Assembly: GCF_016283395.1 (NCBI RefSeq)
Contig: NZ_JAEEMU010000043.1
Location: forward strand, 47,218 to 111,217
Source of the DNA: Ruminococcus sp.
Lineage (GTDB): Bacteria > Bacillota_A > Clostridia > Oscillospirales > Ruminococcaceae
Direction: 5' to 3'
Length of the DNA: 64,000 bases
Below the pieces are notes generated by a model that made no database searches, was not told where the DNA came from, and worked only from the letters and a program-made list of their open reading frames with translations. Below, piece after piece: positions 27,145 through 35,668 of the stretch (positions within the stretch are counted from its first letter, which is position 1; each line of letters opens with the position of its first letter). The position numbers were made by a program, and so were the translations under genes.

Positions 27145-29427
27145 ATGGATATCAACAAGACACTGGCAAAAGAATTCGGACTAAAACAGGAACAGGTAGA
27201 CAATACAGTCGCACTTATCGATGACGATAAGACCATACCGTTTATAGCACGTTACCGTAAGGAACTGACAGGCTCTCTCGATGACCAGATACTCCGTGAG
27301 CTGTATGACAGACTCATGTATCTGCGCAACCTTGAAAAGCGCAAGGAAGAGGTAACAAATGCCATTACAGAGCAGGAGAAGATGACTCCCGAGATAGAGG
27401 CTGCTATCAGTGCAGCTGTTACACTTGTGGAGGTAGAGGACATCTATCGTCCGTTCAAGCCAAAGCGTCGTACCCGTGCAAGTATTGCCCGTGAAAACGG
27501 ACTCGAACCACTTGCTGTACTTATCATGGCTCAGGAGAATTCCACAGAGCCTGAGAAGGAAGCTGAGGCATATATAGACGAAGAGAAGAAGATAACCGAC
27601 GCTCAGACTGCATTGCAGGGAGCTATGGACATCATCGCAGAGGATATCTCCGATGATGCCGATATCAGAAAGAAGCTCCGTGCCCTTGCAGGTGAAAAGG
27701 GCGAGCTTGTTTCAAAGGCTTCCGACCCTGAGACTGAGAGCGTATACATGAATTATTATGAGTACTCCGAGGCTATCCCTAAGGTTGCCAACCACCGTGT
27801 CCTTGCACTTGACAGAGGTGAGAAGGAGGGCTTCCTCAAGGTAGCTGTAACTCTTGACGAGACTATGGCTACAGACGTTATCTTCGGCAAGTACATCAAG
27901 GCAAACAATGCCTGCGGAGAGCTTGTGAGAGCAGCTGCCGCAGACAGCTACAAGAGACTTATATTCCCGTCTATCGAGCGTGAGATACGTTCAGAGATGA
28001 GTGCAAAGGCTGCCGAGGACTCCATAAAGGTATTCGCAGCAAATCTCCGTCAGATGCTTCTCCAGCCGCCGCTCAAGAGCAGCATTATCCTCGGACTTGA
28101 CCCGGGATATGCACACGGCTGCAAGACCGCAGTTATCGACGGTACAGGCAAGGTGCTGGACACAGCTATCATCTATCCTGTCGGCTCGGCAGGAGCTGTT
28201 GAGGCTGCAAAGAAAAAGGTAAAGGAATTTATCCAGAAATATAACGTAAACGTTATCTCTATCGGAAACGGTACAGCTTCACGCGAGACTGAGAGCTTTG
28301 CTGCTGAGATAGCAAAGGAAGTACCGCAGGACGTAAGCTACATGGTAGTAAGCGAGGCAGGAGCTTCAGTATACTCAGCATCTAAGGTAGCTGCTGAGGA
28401 GTTCCCAGAGTATGACGTTTCTATCAGAGGAGCTATCTCCATTGCACGCCGTTTGCAGGATCCGCTCGCAGAGCTTGTAAAGATAGACCCTAAGGCTATC
28501 GGTGTAGGACAGTATCAGCACGATATGCCGCAGGCAAGAATGAGCGAAGCTCTCGGCGGCGTTGTCGAGGACTGTGTTAACTCCGTCGGAGTTGATCTCA
28601 ATACAGCTTCACATTCACTTCTTTCATATATTGCAGGTATCAATGCCACAGTTGCAAAGAATATCGTAACATACCGTGAGGAGAACGGAAAGTTCACAGA
28701 CCGTAAGGAGCTCCTCAAAGTACCGAAGCTTGGCAAGAAGGCTTTCGAGCAGTGCGCAGGCTTCCTGAGAGTACGTGACGGTAAAAATCCTCTTGACAAT
28801 ACAGCTGTTCATCCTGAGAGCTACGAAGCAGCTTCTTCACTGCTCAGCGAGTGCGGATTTACTCTTGCTGATATCGCAGGCAGCGGAGCTGAGGGCATCA
28901 CAGAAAAGGCTGACAGCATAGGTCTTGAAAATATCAGCAAAAATCTCGGCATAGGTGTTCCTACGCTTACAGATATCATCGGCGAGCTTAAAAAGCCCGG
29001 TCGTGACCTTCGTGACGAGCTCCCCGCACCTCTTCTCAGAAGCGGCGATATCATGGAGATAAAGGACTTGAAGCCGGGTATGGAGCTTGTTGGTACAGTC
29101 CGCAATATCATAGATTTCGGCTGCTTTGTGGACATCGGCGTACACGAGGACGGACTTGTTCATGTTTCTCAGATTTGCAGCCGCTACATCAAGCACCCTC
29201 TCGAAGCTGTAAAGGTCGGCGAGGTAGTAAAGGTAAGAGTTCTTGACGTTGACCTCAAGAGAAACCGTATCTCACTTACTATGCGTCTTAACGACGAGGA
29301 GGAGAAGAAGCAGCAGAAGTCCGAGCGCAGACCTAATAATAACAACAGAAAGCGTGAGGATCGCAAGCCAAAGGGTTTTGATGCTTCACAGCTCCGCAAC
29401 AGCAGTTTCCGTATCAAGCAGAAATAA
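27145..29427 (+). CDS. tex: Tex-family RNA-binding transcription accessory protein
   Basis: Tex is a cytoplasmic nucleic-acid-binding protein related to eukaryotic Spt6, thought to act with RNA polymerase. The 760-residue protein has the N-terminal helix-turn-helix region (FIARYRKELTGSLDD), a YqgF/RNase H-like domain (ILGLDPGYAHGCKTAVID) near residue 315, and helix-hairpin-helix motifs (GINATVAKNIVTYREENG). A C-terminal S1 domain (VGTVRNIIDFGCFVDIGVHE) starts near 645, and a basic Asn/Arg tail follows. The ATG at 27145 has AAAGGA upstream; the frame start at 27130 contains that site. A DUF2225 gene follows after 12 bases. Confidence 0.96.
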   Translation: MDINKTLAKEFGLKQEQVDNTVALIDDDKTIPFIARYRKELTGSLDDQILRELYDRLMYLRNLEKRKEEVTNAITEQEKMTPEIEAAISAAVTLVEVEDIYRPFKPKRRTRASIARENGLEPLAVLIMAQENSTEPEKEAEAYIDEEKKITDAQTALQGAMDIIAEDISDDADIRKKLRALAGEKGELVSKASDPETESVYMNYYEYSEAIPKVANHRVLALDRGEKEGFLKVAVTLDETMATDVIFGKYIKANNACGELVRAAAADSYKRLIFPSIEREIRSEMSAKAAEDSIKVFAANLRQMLLQPPLKSSIILGLDPGYAHGCKTAVIDGTGKVLDTAIIYPVGSAGAVEAAKKKVKEFIQKYNVNVISIGNGTASRETESFAAEIAKEVPQDVSYMVVSEAGASVYSASKVAAEEFPEYDVSIRGAISIARRLQDPLAELVKIDPKAIGVGQYQHDMPQARMSEALGGVVEDCVNSVGVDLNTASHSLLSYIAGINATVAKNIVTYREENGKFTDRKELLKVPKLGKKAFEQCAGFLRVRDGKNPLDNTAVHPESYEAASSLLSECGFTLADIAGSGAEGITEKADSIGLENISKNLGIGVPTLTDIIGELKKPGRDLRDELPAPLLRSGDIMEIKDLKPGMELVGTVRNIIDFGCFVDIGVHEDGLVHVSQICSRYIKHPLEAVKVGEVVKVRVLDVDLKRNRISLTMRLNDEEEKKQQKSERRPNNNNRKREDRKPKGFDASQLRNSSFRIKQK

Positions 29428-29439
29428 GGAGAGACAGGT

Positions 29440-30084
29440 ATGGCTTTCAGAACCGAGGAAAAGGAAATAAAATGTGCTGTCTGCGGTGAAGTATCTGCTC
29501 AGACAGTCGTAGCTGAATTTGATCCCGATACAAGTGTGCCTGACCTTGATATGCGTCCCGATGAAGAGCATCGCACGTACCTGAAATACTGGGTGAGCGA
29601 GTGCCCTCACTGCGGCTACTGCAATGCTTCAACAGATATACCCGTGCGTTTTACAAAGGAGTTCCTTGAAAGCGATAAGTATAAGAATGTTGGCGGCAGC
29701 GGACTTGCCGAAAAGTTTATGAAAATGTCTCTTGTCTGCGAAAAGAACAAGGTGTATGAGGAAGCTCTGAAAGCTTGTTTGTATGCTGCGTGGTACTATG
29801 ATGACGAGAATGACGGCGAAAAGGCTGCGGAGTGCCGCAGAGCCGCACTGAAAATATTCGACCTGCATAAGCAGGAATTTGCAGATAAGCCCGATTATGT
29901 ACTGCTTGCAGCTGACCTTATGCGCAGAAGCGGCGACTATGAAAGAGTTATCCGTGAGTATAAAGGCAGACTGTTCCCGTCACGACTGATAATGGCTCTT
30001 GCTGCATTTGAGGTGGAGCTTGCCGAAAATTGCGACAGCTTATGCCATAAAGCAGACGAAGCAAAAGGCGTAGCACTTAAATAA
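29440..30084 (+). CDS. DUF2225 family protein
   Basis: The 214-residue protein has two CxxC pairs, CAVCGEV near residue 11 and CPHCGYC near residue 51, that should bind one zinc ion. A helical repeat region resembling TPR follows from about residue 90 (AEKFMKMSLVCEKNKVYEEALKACLYA, shown by its spaced Ala/Leu pattern). DUF2225 occurs across clostridia with no assigned function. The ATG follows AAGGAGAG. It is 12 bases after tex and ends at a terminator, so it is probably cotranscribed with tex. Confidence 0.87.
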   Translation: MAFRTEEKEIKCAVCGEVSAQTVVAEFDPDTSVPDLDMRPDEEHRTYLKYWVSECPHCGYCNASTDIPVRFTKEFLESDKYKNVGGSGLAEKFMKMSLVCEKNKVYEEALKACLYAAWYYDDENDGEKAAECRRAALKIFDLHKQEFADKPDYVLLAADLMRRSGDYERVIREYKGRLFPSRLIMALAAFEVELAENCDSLCHKADEAKGVALK

Positions 30085-30120
30085 GCCGCACTATGACCGC
30101 AATGCTTATATAGAATTTTA

Positions 30121-30148
30121 GCCCCGAGCAAAAGCCTCGGGGCTTGAT
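30121..30148 (+). terminator. Terminator after the tex-DUF2225 unit
   Basis: GCCCCGAG pairs with CTCGGGGC across a 7-base loop; TTGATGTTTTTATT follows. Confidence 0.85.
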
Positions 30149-30159
30149 GTTTTTATTGC

Positions 30160-30290
30160 TTATGATAGTGATTAGTTGTTAGTGCTTAGTGATTAGTTTT
30201 TTCTTATACCGTTGATAATTGCAATTCTAAGCACTATGCACTACTCACTATTCACTCAAATCAAAATTCAGCTTTGCTGAATTTTGATTT
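30160..30290. repeat. TTAGTGATTAG-type tract and 15-bp inverted repeat
   Basis: Two oppositely oriented AGTGATTAGT/CACTATGCACTA tracts (30168-30195 and 30226-30256) flank an AT-rich centre. A perfect inverted repeat follows: AAATCAAAATTCAGC at 30258-30272 and its complement at 30276-30290. The tract is shared with spacers near 2.6, 46.3, 49.2 and 49.4 kb. Confidence 0.6.
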
Positions 30291-30315
30291 AGTTAGGCTT
30301 TTGTGATGAATGACA

Positions 30316-30344
30316 TTGACAAGGCGGAGAAATAGTGTTATAAT
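30316..30344 (+). promoter_or_regulatory. Promoter of the lipoprotein-fur unit
   Basis: TTGACA and TATAAT are exactly 17 bp apart, 38 bases before the ATG at 30383. Confidence 0.85.
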
Positions 30345-30382
30345 CTGTATGAATATTGAATGATAGCAACGGAGGTAACAAA

Positions 30383-30925
30383 ATGAAAAGATTTGCAGCT
30401 ATTGTGGTTGCATTAACAGCAGCTTCCTGTGTTTTTACAGGCTGCGAGCCTAAGAAAAAAGATATAAAAAGCAAAAATGTAACTCAGCAGAACAGCGATT
30501 CATACGAAAGTGCCATAAAGGAATGTTTTGATGCCATGAATTCTGAAGGCGGCGGAAAAGCGTTCTATTCGTATATGTATCCAAATGCTGCACTTGATGC
30601 AATGAAGCAGAGCGGCGAATTCGATAACCTTGTGAAAACATTCAACGATTCACAGGCTGAAATAAATAAAAACAGCAGTGATAAGTACACATATGCAGGA
30701 GTCAAGGAAGCAAAGGAACTCAGTGAGAAGCAGGTATCGGGCGCAAAGTCTTATTTTGTTGAACTCAGTTCACCCTATGTGCCTGACCTCAAGGAAGATG
30801 CTCTGGATATAAAGGAAGGCTACGAAGTTACATACAGCTACAAGAAAAACGACGAAGATGCAGGCGATGAGACTGTTATAGTAGTTAGTCTGAACAACGA
30901 AGGCTGGAAGGTAATTACACGCTGA
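30383..30925 (+). CDS. Lipoprotein with a domain shared with the protein at 32.1-33.0 kb
   Basis: The ATG at 30383 follows CGGAGGTAAC. The 180-residue product has a signal peptide with lipobox FTGC (Cys22), so it should be lipidated and exposed. The mature part contains GGGKAFYSYMYPNAALDAMK, YTYAGVKEAKELSEKQVS, KEGYEVTYSYKKNDED and a terminal NNEGWKVI. The same motifs in the same order occur in the C-terminal half of the membrane protein encoded at 32129-33016, so the two share a domain. Function unknown; the fold may be of the small NTF2-like lipoprotein kind, which is a guess. fur follows after 11 bases. Confidence 0.8.
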   Translation: MKRFAAIVVALTAASCVFTGCEPKKKDIKSKNVTQQNSDSYESAIKECFDAMNSEGGGKAFYSYMYPNAALDAMKQSGEFDNLVKTFNDSQAEINKNSSDKYTYAGVKEAKELSEKQVSGAKSYFVELSSPYVPDLKEDALDIKEGYEVTYSYKKNDEDAGDETVIVVSLNNEGWKVITR

Positions 30926-30936
30926 CGGAGGTAATG

Positions 30937-31353
30937 ATGAAAAGAGAGTCGGGATATAATACCAAGCAGAAAGAAAAGCTGCTGGAATATCTTATAAGTA
31001 ATAAAGAAAAGCATACAAATGTGCAGGAGATAAGCGCGTTTTTGTCTGCAGAGGGCTCACCTGTAGGTGTTGCAACTATATACAGACAGCTTGACAAGCT
31101 TGTTGAGCAGGGACTTGTCAGAAAGTACGCTTTTGACGGCAAGACCTCTGCCTGCTATCAGTATATCGAGGACAATGAACAGTGCCGCAGCCATTTCCAC
31201 CTTAAATGTCTTAGCTGCGGCAGGCTCATACATCTTGACTGCGAACATCTTGCAGAGCTGTCACATCATATTGAAGAAGAACACGGCTTTGAGATAGATT
31301 ATTCCCAGACTGTTTTTTACGGACGCTGTTCCGACTGTAAGGACGATGACTGA
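30937..31353 (+). CDS. Fur-family metal-dependent repressor
   Basis: Fur-type regulators bind DNA when loaded with a metal (iron, zinc or manganese) or sense peroxide. The 138-residue protein has a winged-helix N-terminal domain with the recognition segment VGVATIYRQLDKLVEQGLV. The C-terminal domain has CLSC and CSDC forming the structural zinc site, and HFHLKC plus HLDCEH as sensory-site residues. Whether it is Fur, Zur or PerR cannot be told. GGAGG lies 5 bases before the ATG at 30937 and only 2 before the one at 30934. It follows the lipoprotein gene by 11 bases. Confidence 0.9.
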   Translation: MKRESGYNTKQKEKLLEYLISNKEKHTNVQEISAFLSAEGSPVGVATIYRQLDKLVEQGLVRKYAFDGKTSACYQYIEDNEQCRSHFHLKCLSCGRLIHLDCEHLAELSHHIEEEHGFEIDYSQTVFYGRCSDCKDDD

Positions 31354-31430
31354 GGGGCAGGTTCACTGCCTTTGTGTTCTGAGTTCCTTGGGATATAGAT
31401 CTTAACATCATTTTCGATATTTTCGGGCAT
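31317..31430 (-). CDS. Possible 37-residue small protein
   Basis: On the minus strand GGAGG with 7-base spacing precedes ATG at 31430. The frame encodes MPENIENDVKIYIPRNSEHK and 17 more polar residues (Pro/Ser/Gln-rich), with no membrane segment. It overlaps the 3' end of the fur-like gene by 37 bases on the opposite strand and is divergent from the next membrane protein gene. Only the ribosome site and composition support it. It could be spurious. Confidence 0.35.
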   Translation of the reverse strand: MPENIENDVKIYIPRNSEHKGSEPAPQSSSLQSEQRP

Positions 31431-31496
31431 AGTACCACCTCCGTGGATATTATGCCCGTTAATTTGATTTTTATAATGTCACGGAAAGGAAAAGCT

Positions 31497-31991
31497 ATGA
31501 AAATACTTAAAGCTCTGCTGAGACTGGCGGCTTGTGAGATACTGTGCCTTTTCATTGATATTACGTTTGCAGCCTCGGGGAGTGCTCTTATAAAGCTAAT
31601 ATGCCTTGTCTGCACTGTTTTGATAATGATATTTGTTCTTGCTGACTTTTCGGTGAAAGAAGCCAAAACTGACATTAAAGCTTCGAGAATGAACGGCAGC
31701 ACCATAAATAAAGCGGCTATATTTGCAGCAGGCGGAGCTGTTACAGTACCGTCGCTAATAAGCTGGATACTCCTGTGTATCTCCGCAAAAGGCAGCAGCT
31801 TTGAATATTATCCACCGCACAAGCTGCTGAACGCGCCGTTTTTGCAGTTTTATAATATCATCAACAGCAGTATCCATGCACAAGACCTGACAAATACAGA
31901 GCTTGCTGTAATGCTTGTTCCGATAGTATTTCCTTCACTGGCAGTGATCATACCATACCTTTTCATTTGCGGAAAAGAAACCGATAAATGA
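31497..31991 (+). CDS. Small membrane protein of unknown function
   Basis: The 164-residue protein has four predicted membrane segments (about residues 8-25, 30-48, 75-95 and 135-157). I chose the ATG at 31497 because GGAAAGGAAAAG lies just upstream; the longer open frame from 31443 has no ribosome site. The loop between segments 3 and 4, with SFEYYPPHKLLNAPFLQFYN, is the most distinctive part. I do not recognise a family. It stands between the fur-like gene and the promoter of the zinc-ribbon protein, with no clear terminator after it. Confidence 0.65.
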   Translation: MKILKALLRLAACEILCLFIDITFAASGSALIKLICLVCTVLIMIFVLADFSVKEAKTDIKASRMNGSTINKAAIFAAGGAVTVPSLISWILLCISAKGSSFEYYPPHKLLNAPFLQFYNIINSSIHAQDLTNTELAVMLVPIVFPSLAVIIPYLFICGKETDK

Positions 31992-32061
31992 CAGCTATCG
32001 GCAAAGTGAAGAAATAAAACGTTTTTATGCATTATGCTGACGATAATATTAAATCTTTCAC

Positions 32062-32091
32062 TTGACATTATGCTGAGAAATATGCTAAAAT
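32062..32091 (+). promoter_or_regulatory. Promoter of the zinc-ribbon membrane protein
   Basis: TTGACA and TAAAAT are 18 bp apart, 37 bases before the ATG at 32129. Confidence 0.65.
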
Positions 32092-32128
32092 ATATTCTGT
32101 AATATTTTTTGTTTATGGAGGTTTTGTT

Positions 32129-33016
32129 ATGCCATATTGTAAGTACTGCGGTAAGCAGATCACTGAGGGAGAATCTTGTGGATGCTCTGCTTCAAAAGCT
32201 GCGGAAGAAGCCAAAGAAGCTGCTGCAACAGTAGAAAAAGAAGTCAACAATGTACAGAACACGGTTGAAAATACTGCTGAAAAGGCTGCCGATAATGTAC
32301 AGAGCACAATTGAAAATGCTGCTGAAAAGACTGCCGACAAGGCTAAGGATACAGCAGCAGAACTCAAGGAAAAAGCAGGAGATGTTGCCGATAAGGTGGG
32401 CGACAGTCTCAAGCAGGGTGCAACAAAGGTAGATAATCTTGCAGGAGAGATTTCAGAGAAGCTTCCTGGCGGATTAAAGAACAATAAAGGCGCTGCATAT
32501 GCTGCATTAGGTGTTATCCTTATCCTTATTATCTGTCTCCTTTGCCTTATCTTTGGCGGCGGAGTTAAGAGCACTGTCAAGAAGTATGTAAACTCTGCTT
32601 CTGATAAGAAGGGCGGAAAGACATTCTATTCGCTTTCATACCCTGATACAGTTATCGATGCTTTAAAGGACGATGACAAGTATGATGATATGGTAGAAGC
32701 ATTCAATGAAGCTGTTGAGGACAGACTCGATGACATGGAAGATGAAGAGACAGCTCCAAAGTTTGAGAAGATCATCAGACAGAAAAAGCTCAGCAAGTCA
32801 GAGCTGGAAGATTGTCAGGAGTATTTCGAGGATATGTGCGACCGCTATGATGCAGATGATGACATAACAGTTTCTAAGGGCTATGAAGTCAAGGTAAGAG
32901 TAAAGTACAGAGACGAAGACGGCAAAAAGAGACACGAAACAGAAAAGATCTGTGTTGTAAAGCTCAAGGGTGACGGCTGGAAGATAATTCCAAATTCAAT
33001 TGATTATATCGGCTAA
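32129..33016 (+). CDS. Zinc-ribbon, coiled-coil, single-pass membrane protein
   Basis: The ATG follows TGGAGG. Residues 1-20 form a zinc ribbon (CKYCGKQITEGESCGC). Residues 22-110 are a long Ala/Lys/Glu helical region with an 11-residue periodicity (AADNVQSTIENAAEKTADKA), like late-embryogenesis or apolipoprotein-type helices. Residues 125-146 are one membrane segment. The C-terminal domain has GGKTFYSLSYPDTVIDALK, SKGYEVKVRVKYRDEDG and a terminal GDGWKIIP, matching the lipoprotein at 30383-30925. With the ribbon inside, that domain lies outside the cell. Function unknown. Confidence 0.8.
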   Translation: MPYCKYCGKQITEGESCGCSASKAAEEAKEAAATVEKEVNNVQNTVENTAEKAADNVQSTIENAAEKTADKAKDTAAELKEKAGDVADKVGDSLKQGATKVDNLAGEISEKLPGGLKNNKGAAYAALGVILILIICLLCLIFGGGVKSTVKKYVNSASDKKGGKTFYSLSYPDTVIDALKDDDKYDDMVEAFNEAVEDRLDDMEDEETAPKFEKIIRQKKLSKSELEDCQEYFEDMCDRYDADDDITVSKGYEVKVRVKYRDEDGKKRHETEKICVVKLKGDGWKIIPNSIDYIG

Positions 33017-33032
33017 TTCAATAGTCTAAAGG

Positions 33033-33063
33033 ATCCGAAGCAGAAATGCTTCGGATTTTTTTA
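33033..33063 (+). terminator. Terminator after the zinc-ribbon protein
   Basis: ATCCGAAGCA pairs with TGCTTCGGAT across a GAAA tetraloop and is followed by a T-run. Confidence 0.9.
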
Positions 33064-33092
33064 TTGACTAATTCAAAGAAATATGGTAAAAT
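33064..33092 (+). promoter_or_regulatory. Promoter of the AEC transporter gene
   Basis: TTGACT and TAAAAT are 17 bp apart, right after the preceding terminator. Confidence 0.6.
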
Positions 33093-33179
33093 AATTCGGT
33101 TAATGCAAAACAGCGGAACGACTCAGCTTTCATTCACAGTTTAAATCCGTCTGAAATATATACATATACGGAGGCTAAA

Positions 33180-34109
33180 ATGTCATCTACTATACTCAAT
33201 CAGACGATCATCATGCTGATACTTATAGCTATCGGTGTTCTTTGCGCCAAAACTAAACTGATAAGCGAGACCTCAAACAAAGACCTTTCAAAGTTTGTGC
33301 TTCAGGTAGTAAATCCCGTGGTCATATTCATGTCGTATCAGAAGCCCTATAAAGCGGAGCTGGCGAAAAATCTTCTGCTCACATTCGTTATATCTCTGTG
33401 TGCAATGACGATAATGATATTATTCTCATATCTCCTTGTGCGAAAGAAAGAGGGCAGGGAATTTGAGATAGAACGTTTTTCATCGGTGTATTCAAACTGC
33501 GGTTTTATGGGCATACCCCTTGTAAATGCACTTTTCGGCGATGAGGGAGTATTCTACCTTACCGCGTTTATTACCGTATTCAACCTTATCGTGTGGACAC
33601 ACGGTGTTATACTTGTATCAGGAGAAAAGGACTTCAAACAGGTAGTGAAGGTGTTCTATTCGCCGACGATTATTTCCATATTCCTCGGACTCATAACCTT
33701 CTTCTTTGAGATAAGACTGCCCGATACAGCAGTCAGCGCACTCAGCTTCATAAAAGATGTAAATACACCTATGGCGATGATAGTTTCGGGCGTTACAATA
33801 GCTGCAACTGATGTGCCGAAACTGCTAAAAAATTACAGAGTGTACTATGTTTGTTTTTTAAAACTTTTTGTTATGCCATTAATATTGGCAGTACCAATTT
33901 CGGTTTTTACCAATGTTGACGACAAGGTTCGCATGACTGTGCTGGTTGCAGCAGCCGCTCCACCGGCAGCAATGTGCACACTTCTTTCTATTCGTTATGG
34001 AAAAAATTCTGTATACGCATCGGAGATTTTTACCGCTGGAACTATACTTTCCGTAGGTACACTGCCGCTGGTCGTTAAAGCTACGGAATATTTAACAAAA
34101 ATACTATAA
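33180..34109 (+). CDS. AEC-family transporter
   Basis: Auxin-efflux-carrier family proteins export small organic acids or related anions. The 309-residue protein has about ten membrane segments. It carries family features such as FVLQVVNPVVIFMSYQ in the first half, YSNCGFMGIPLVNALFG, and the C-terminal AAAPPAAMCTLLSIRYG. The ATG follows CGGAGG. It is a single gene between its promoter and the ROK regulator. The substrate is unknown; malate or another dicarboxylate would be typical. Confidence 0.9.
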   Translation: MSSTILNQTIIMLILIAIGVLCAKTKLISETSNKDLSKFVLQVVNPVVIFMSYQKPYKAELAKNLLLTFVISLCAMTIMILFSYLLVRKKEGREFEIERFSSVYSNCGFMGIPLVNALFGDEGVFYLTAFITVFNLIVWTHGVILVSGEKDFKQVVKVFYSPTIISIFLGLITFFFEIRLPDTAVSALSFIKDVNTPMAMIVSGVTIAATDVPKLLKNYRVYYVCFLKLFVMPLILAVPISVFTNVDDKVRMTVLVAAAAPPAAMCTLLSIRYGKNSVYASEIFTAGTILSVGTLPLVVKATEYLTKIL

Positions 34110-34156
34110 TCAGTTTGTCAAAAACGCTGATTTTAGAAATAATTGCGTTAAAAGGT

Positions 34157-34184
34157 TTGAATTTTAATAATATTGTGTTATAAT
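34157..34184 (+). promoter_or_regulatory. Promoter of the ROK regulator gene
   Basis: TTGAAT and TATAAT are 16 bp apart. About 150 bases of purine-rich leader then precede the ATG at 34340. Confidence 0.55.
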
Positions 34185-34339
34185 ATAAATACGTTAAAAA
34201 AGATTGGCTTAAAAATAAAAAGAAAAAATTATACGGGCAGTTATAATTGGCAGCGGCAAGAAATTCCAAGGGGATAATGTAGGTTGTAGGTGAGGATAAG
34301 AAGAATCCGAAACGATTTAAGAAATGGAGTTGTTGTTGT

Positions 34340-35560
34340 ATGGAAAAAAGAGGAATCAGTAAACTTGACCTGAAAAGAAGAAACAGAATGCAGATTCTCA
34401 GAGTGATCAGGGAAACAGGTCCTATTTCGAGAGTTGACGTTGCAAGTGCTCTTGAAATAACAAGAGCTGCTGTAACTATCATTACAAACGAAATGATAGA
34501 GGAAGGCGTACTTGTCGAGATAGGCGAAGCTCCTGTAAATACTGAGAAGCTTCAGAAGGGAAGAAGAAAGATACTTATCGACATCAATGTCAACAGCCGC
34601 TTTGCACTCGGTGCAACAGTTGACGAGAAGGAAGTAAGCATCGGACTTACAAACCTTAATTCGGAAGTTCTGGACAAGGCAAGCATGGTCATTGATGACA
34701 GGACCACAAGTAAGGATATCATCAACTACATAATCAAGACCAGCAACGAAATGGTCGAGAACAGTGCCCTTACAAAGGACAAGATACTCGGACTGGGTGT
34801 CGGCGTAGTTCCTTCAATGTGGGGCAAGCTGAAGATATTCTACAAAGACGGTGTACTTGACTTCACCAATTTCATTGATAAGCTCTCGGGCGGACTCAAT
34901 TTCGAGATCCACTGCGGAAATGCTATCGGTCTTATGGCTCTTGCAAGCAATGATTTCAGAACGCAGAACGGTTATCAGACCAATCAGGCGTTCATTCATA
35001 ACGGAAATCAGGTAAATCTTGCTATGATTAATAAGAATGAGCTTTCAGCAGATTATGTATCTTATACATCAACTATCGAGAGATATATAGTTTGTCCGAA
35101 CGGAAAGTCATATGAGGGCTATCCTAACGGCTCTGTAAAGGCAGAGCTTTCAAGAACAGCTATGCTCAATGCTTTCTATGAGATATATTCCAAGGACAAG
35201 ACACCTGTTCTGTACGAGCTTACAGAGGGTGACAAGACCGCTATCAATACAGATAACGTGTTCATGGCACTTATGAGAGGTGAAGAACCTGTCAAGGCAC
35301 TTGTTGACGACATTATCGCAAAGTATACTGTTCTCATTAACAATCTGGCTATAAGCCATTTTGCAAAGAGGATAGTGCTTCACAACTTCAAGCTCAACGA
35401 AAAGCAGTTTGACTACTGCAAGCGTGAGATGATACGCCTTGTAAGTGAAGAGATCGCTGACAGAGTGGTACTCAGCAGATTAGACGGAAAGAACAATTTC
35501 CTCGGCGGCTGCGCTCTTATCATTCAGGATAACTTCTACGTAAGAGGCGGAATGCAGTAA
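34340..35560 (+). CDS. ROK-family transcriptional regulator (XylR/NagC-like), divergent
   Basis: The 406-residue protein has a winged helix N-terminal domain (RNRMQILRVIRETGPISRVD, then TRAAVTIITNEMIEEGVL) and an ROK sugar-kinase-like body with ALGATVDEKEVSIGLTNL and LGLGVGVVPSMWG. Regulators of this type repress sugar genes. The cysteine-rich zinc motif of typical ROK proteins (CxCGxxGCxE) is replaced by a stretch with VCPNGKSYEGYPNGS, so sugar and zinc sensing may be lost or altered. A xylulokinase gene lies 2.3 kb downstream, which makes xylose control possible but unproven. A clear terminator follows. Confidence 0.85.
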   Translation: MEKRGISKLDLKRRNRMQILRVIRETGPISRVDVASALEITRAAVTIITNEMIEEGVLVEIGEAPVNTEKLQKGRRKILIDINVNSRFALGATVDEKEVSIGLTNLNSEVLDKASMVIDDRTTSKDIINYIIKTSNEMVENSALTKDKILGLGVGVVPSMWGKLKIFYKDGVLDFTNFIDKLSGGLNFEIHCGNAIGLMALASNDFRTQNGYQTNQAFIHNGNQVNLAMINKNELSADYVSYTSTIERYIVCPNGKSYEGYPNGSVKAELSRTAMLNAFYEIYSKDKTPVLYELTEGDKTAINTDNVFMALMRGEEPVKALVDDIIAKYTVLINNLAISHFAKRIVLHNFKLNEKQFDYCKREMIRLVSEEIADRVVLSRLDGKNNFLGGCALIIQDNFYVRGGMQ

Positions 35561-35566
35561 AATTAC

Positions 35567-35602
35567 AAAACCCGTAAGGAGCTTGGCTTCTTACGGGTTT
35601 TT
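35567..35602 (+). terminator. Terminator after the ROK regulator
   Basis: AAAACCCGTAAG pairs with CTTACGGGTTTT across an 11-base loop and is followed by TTCAG. Confidence 0.85.
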
Positions 35603-35614
35603 CAGTTATTTGTG

Positions 35615-35667
35615 TAGGGGCGGATAATATCTCCAGAAAAAAAGACGCCCAATGGGCGTCCCTACAA
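35615..35667. repeat. Palindromic intergenic repeat
   Basis: TAGGGGCGGATAATATC is followed by a GACGCCC/GGGCGTC palindrome ending CCCTACA, then TACTTACTACTCACTC. This is the same arrangement as the spacers at 45.9-46.4 and 48.3 kb. Confidence 0.6.
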
Positions 35668-35668
35668 T

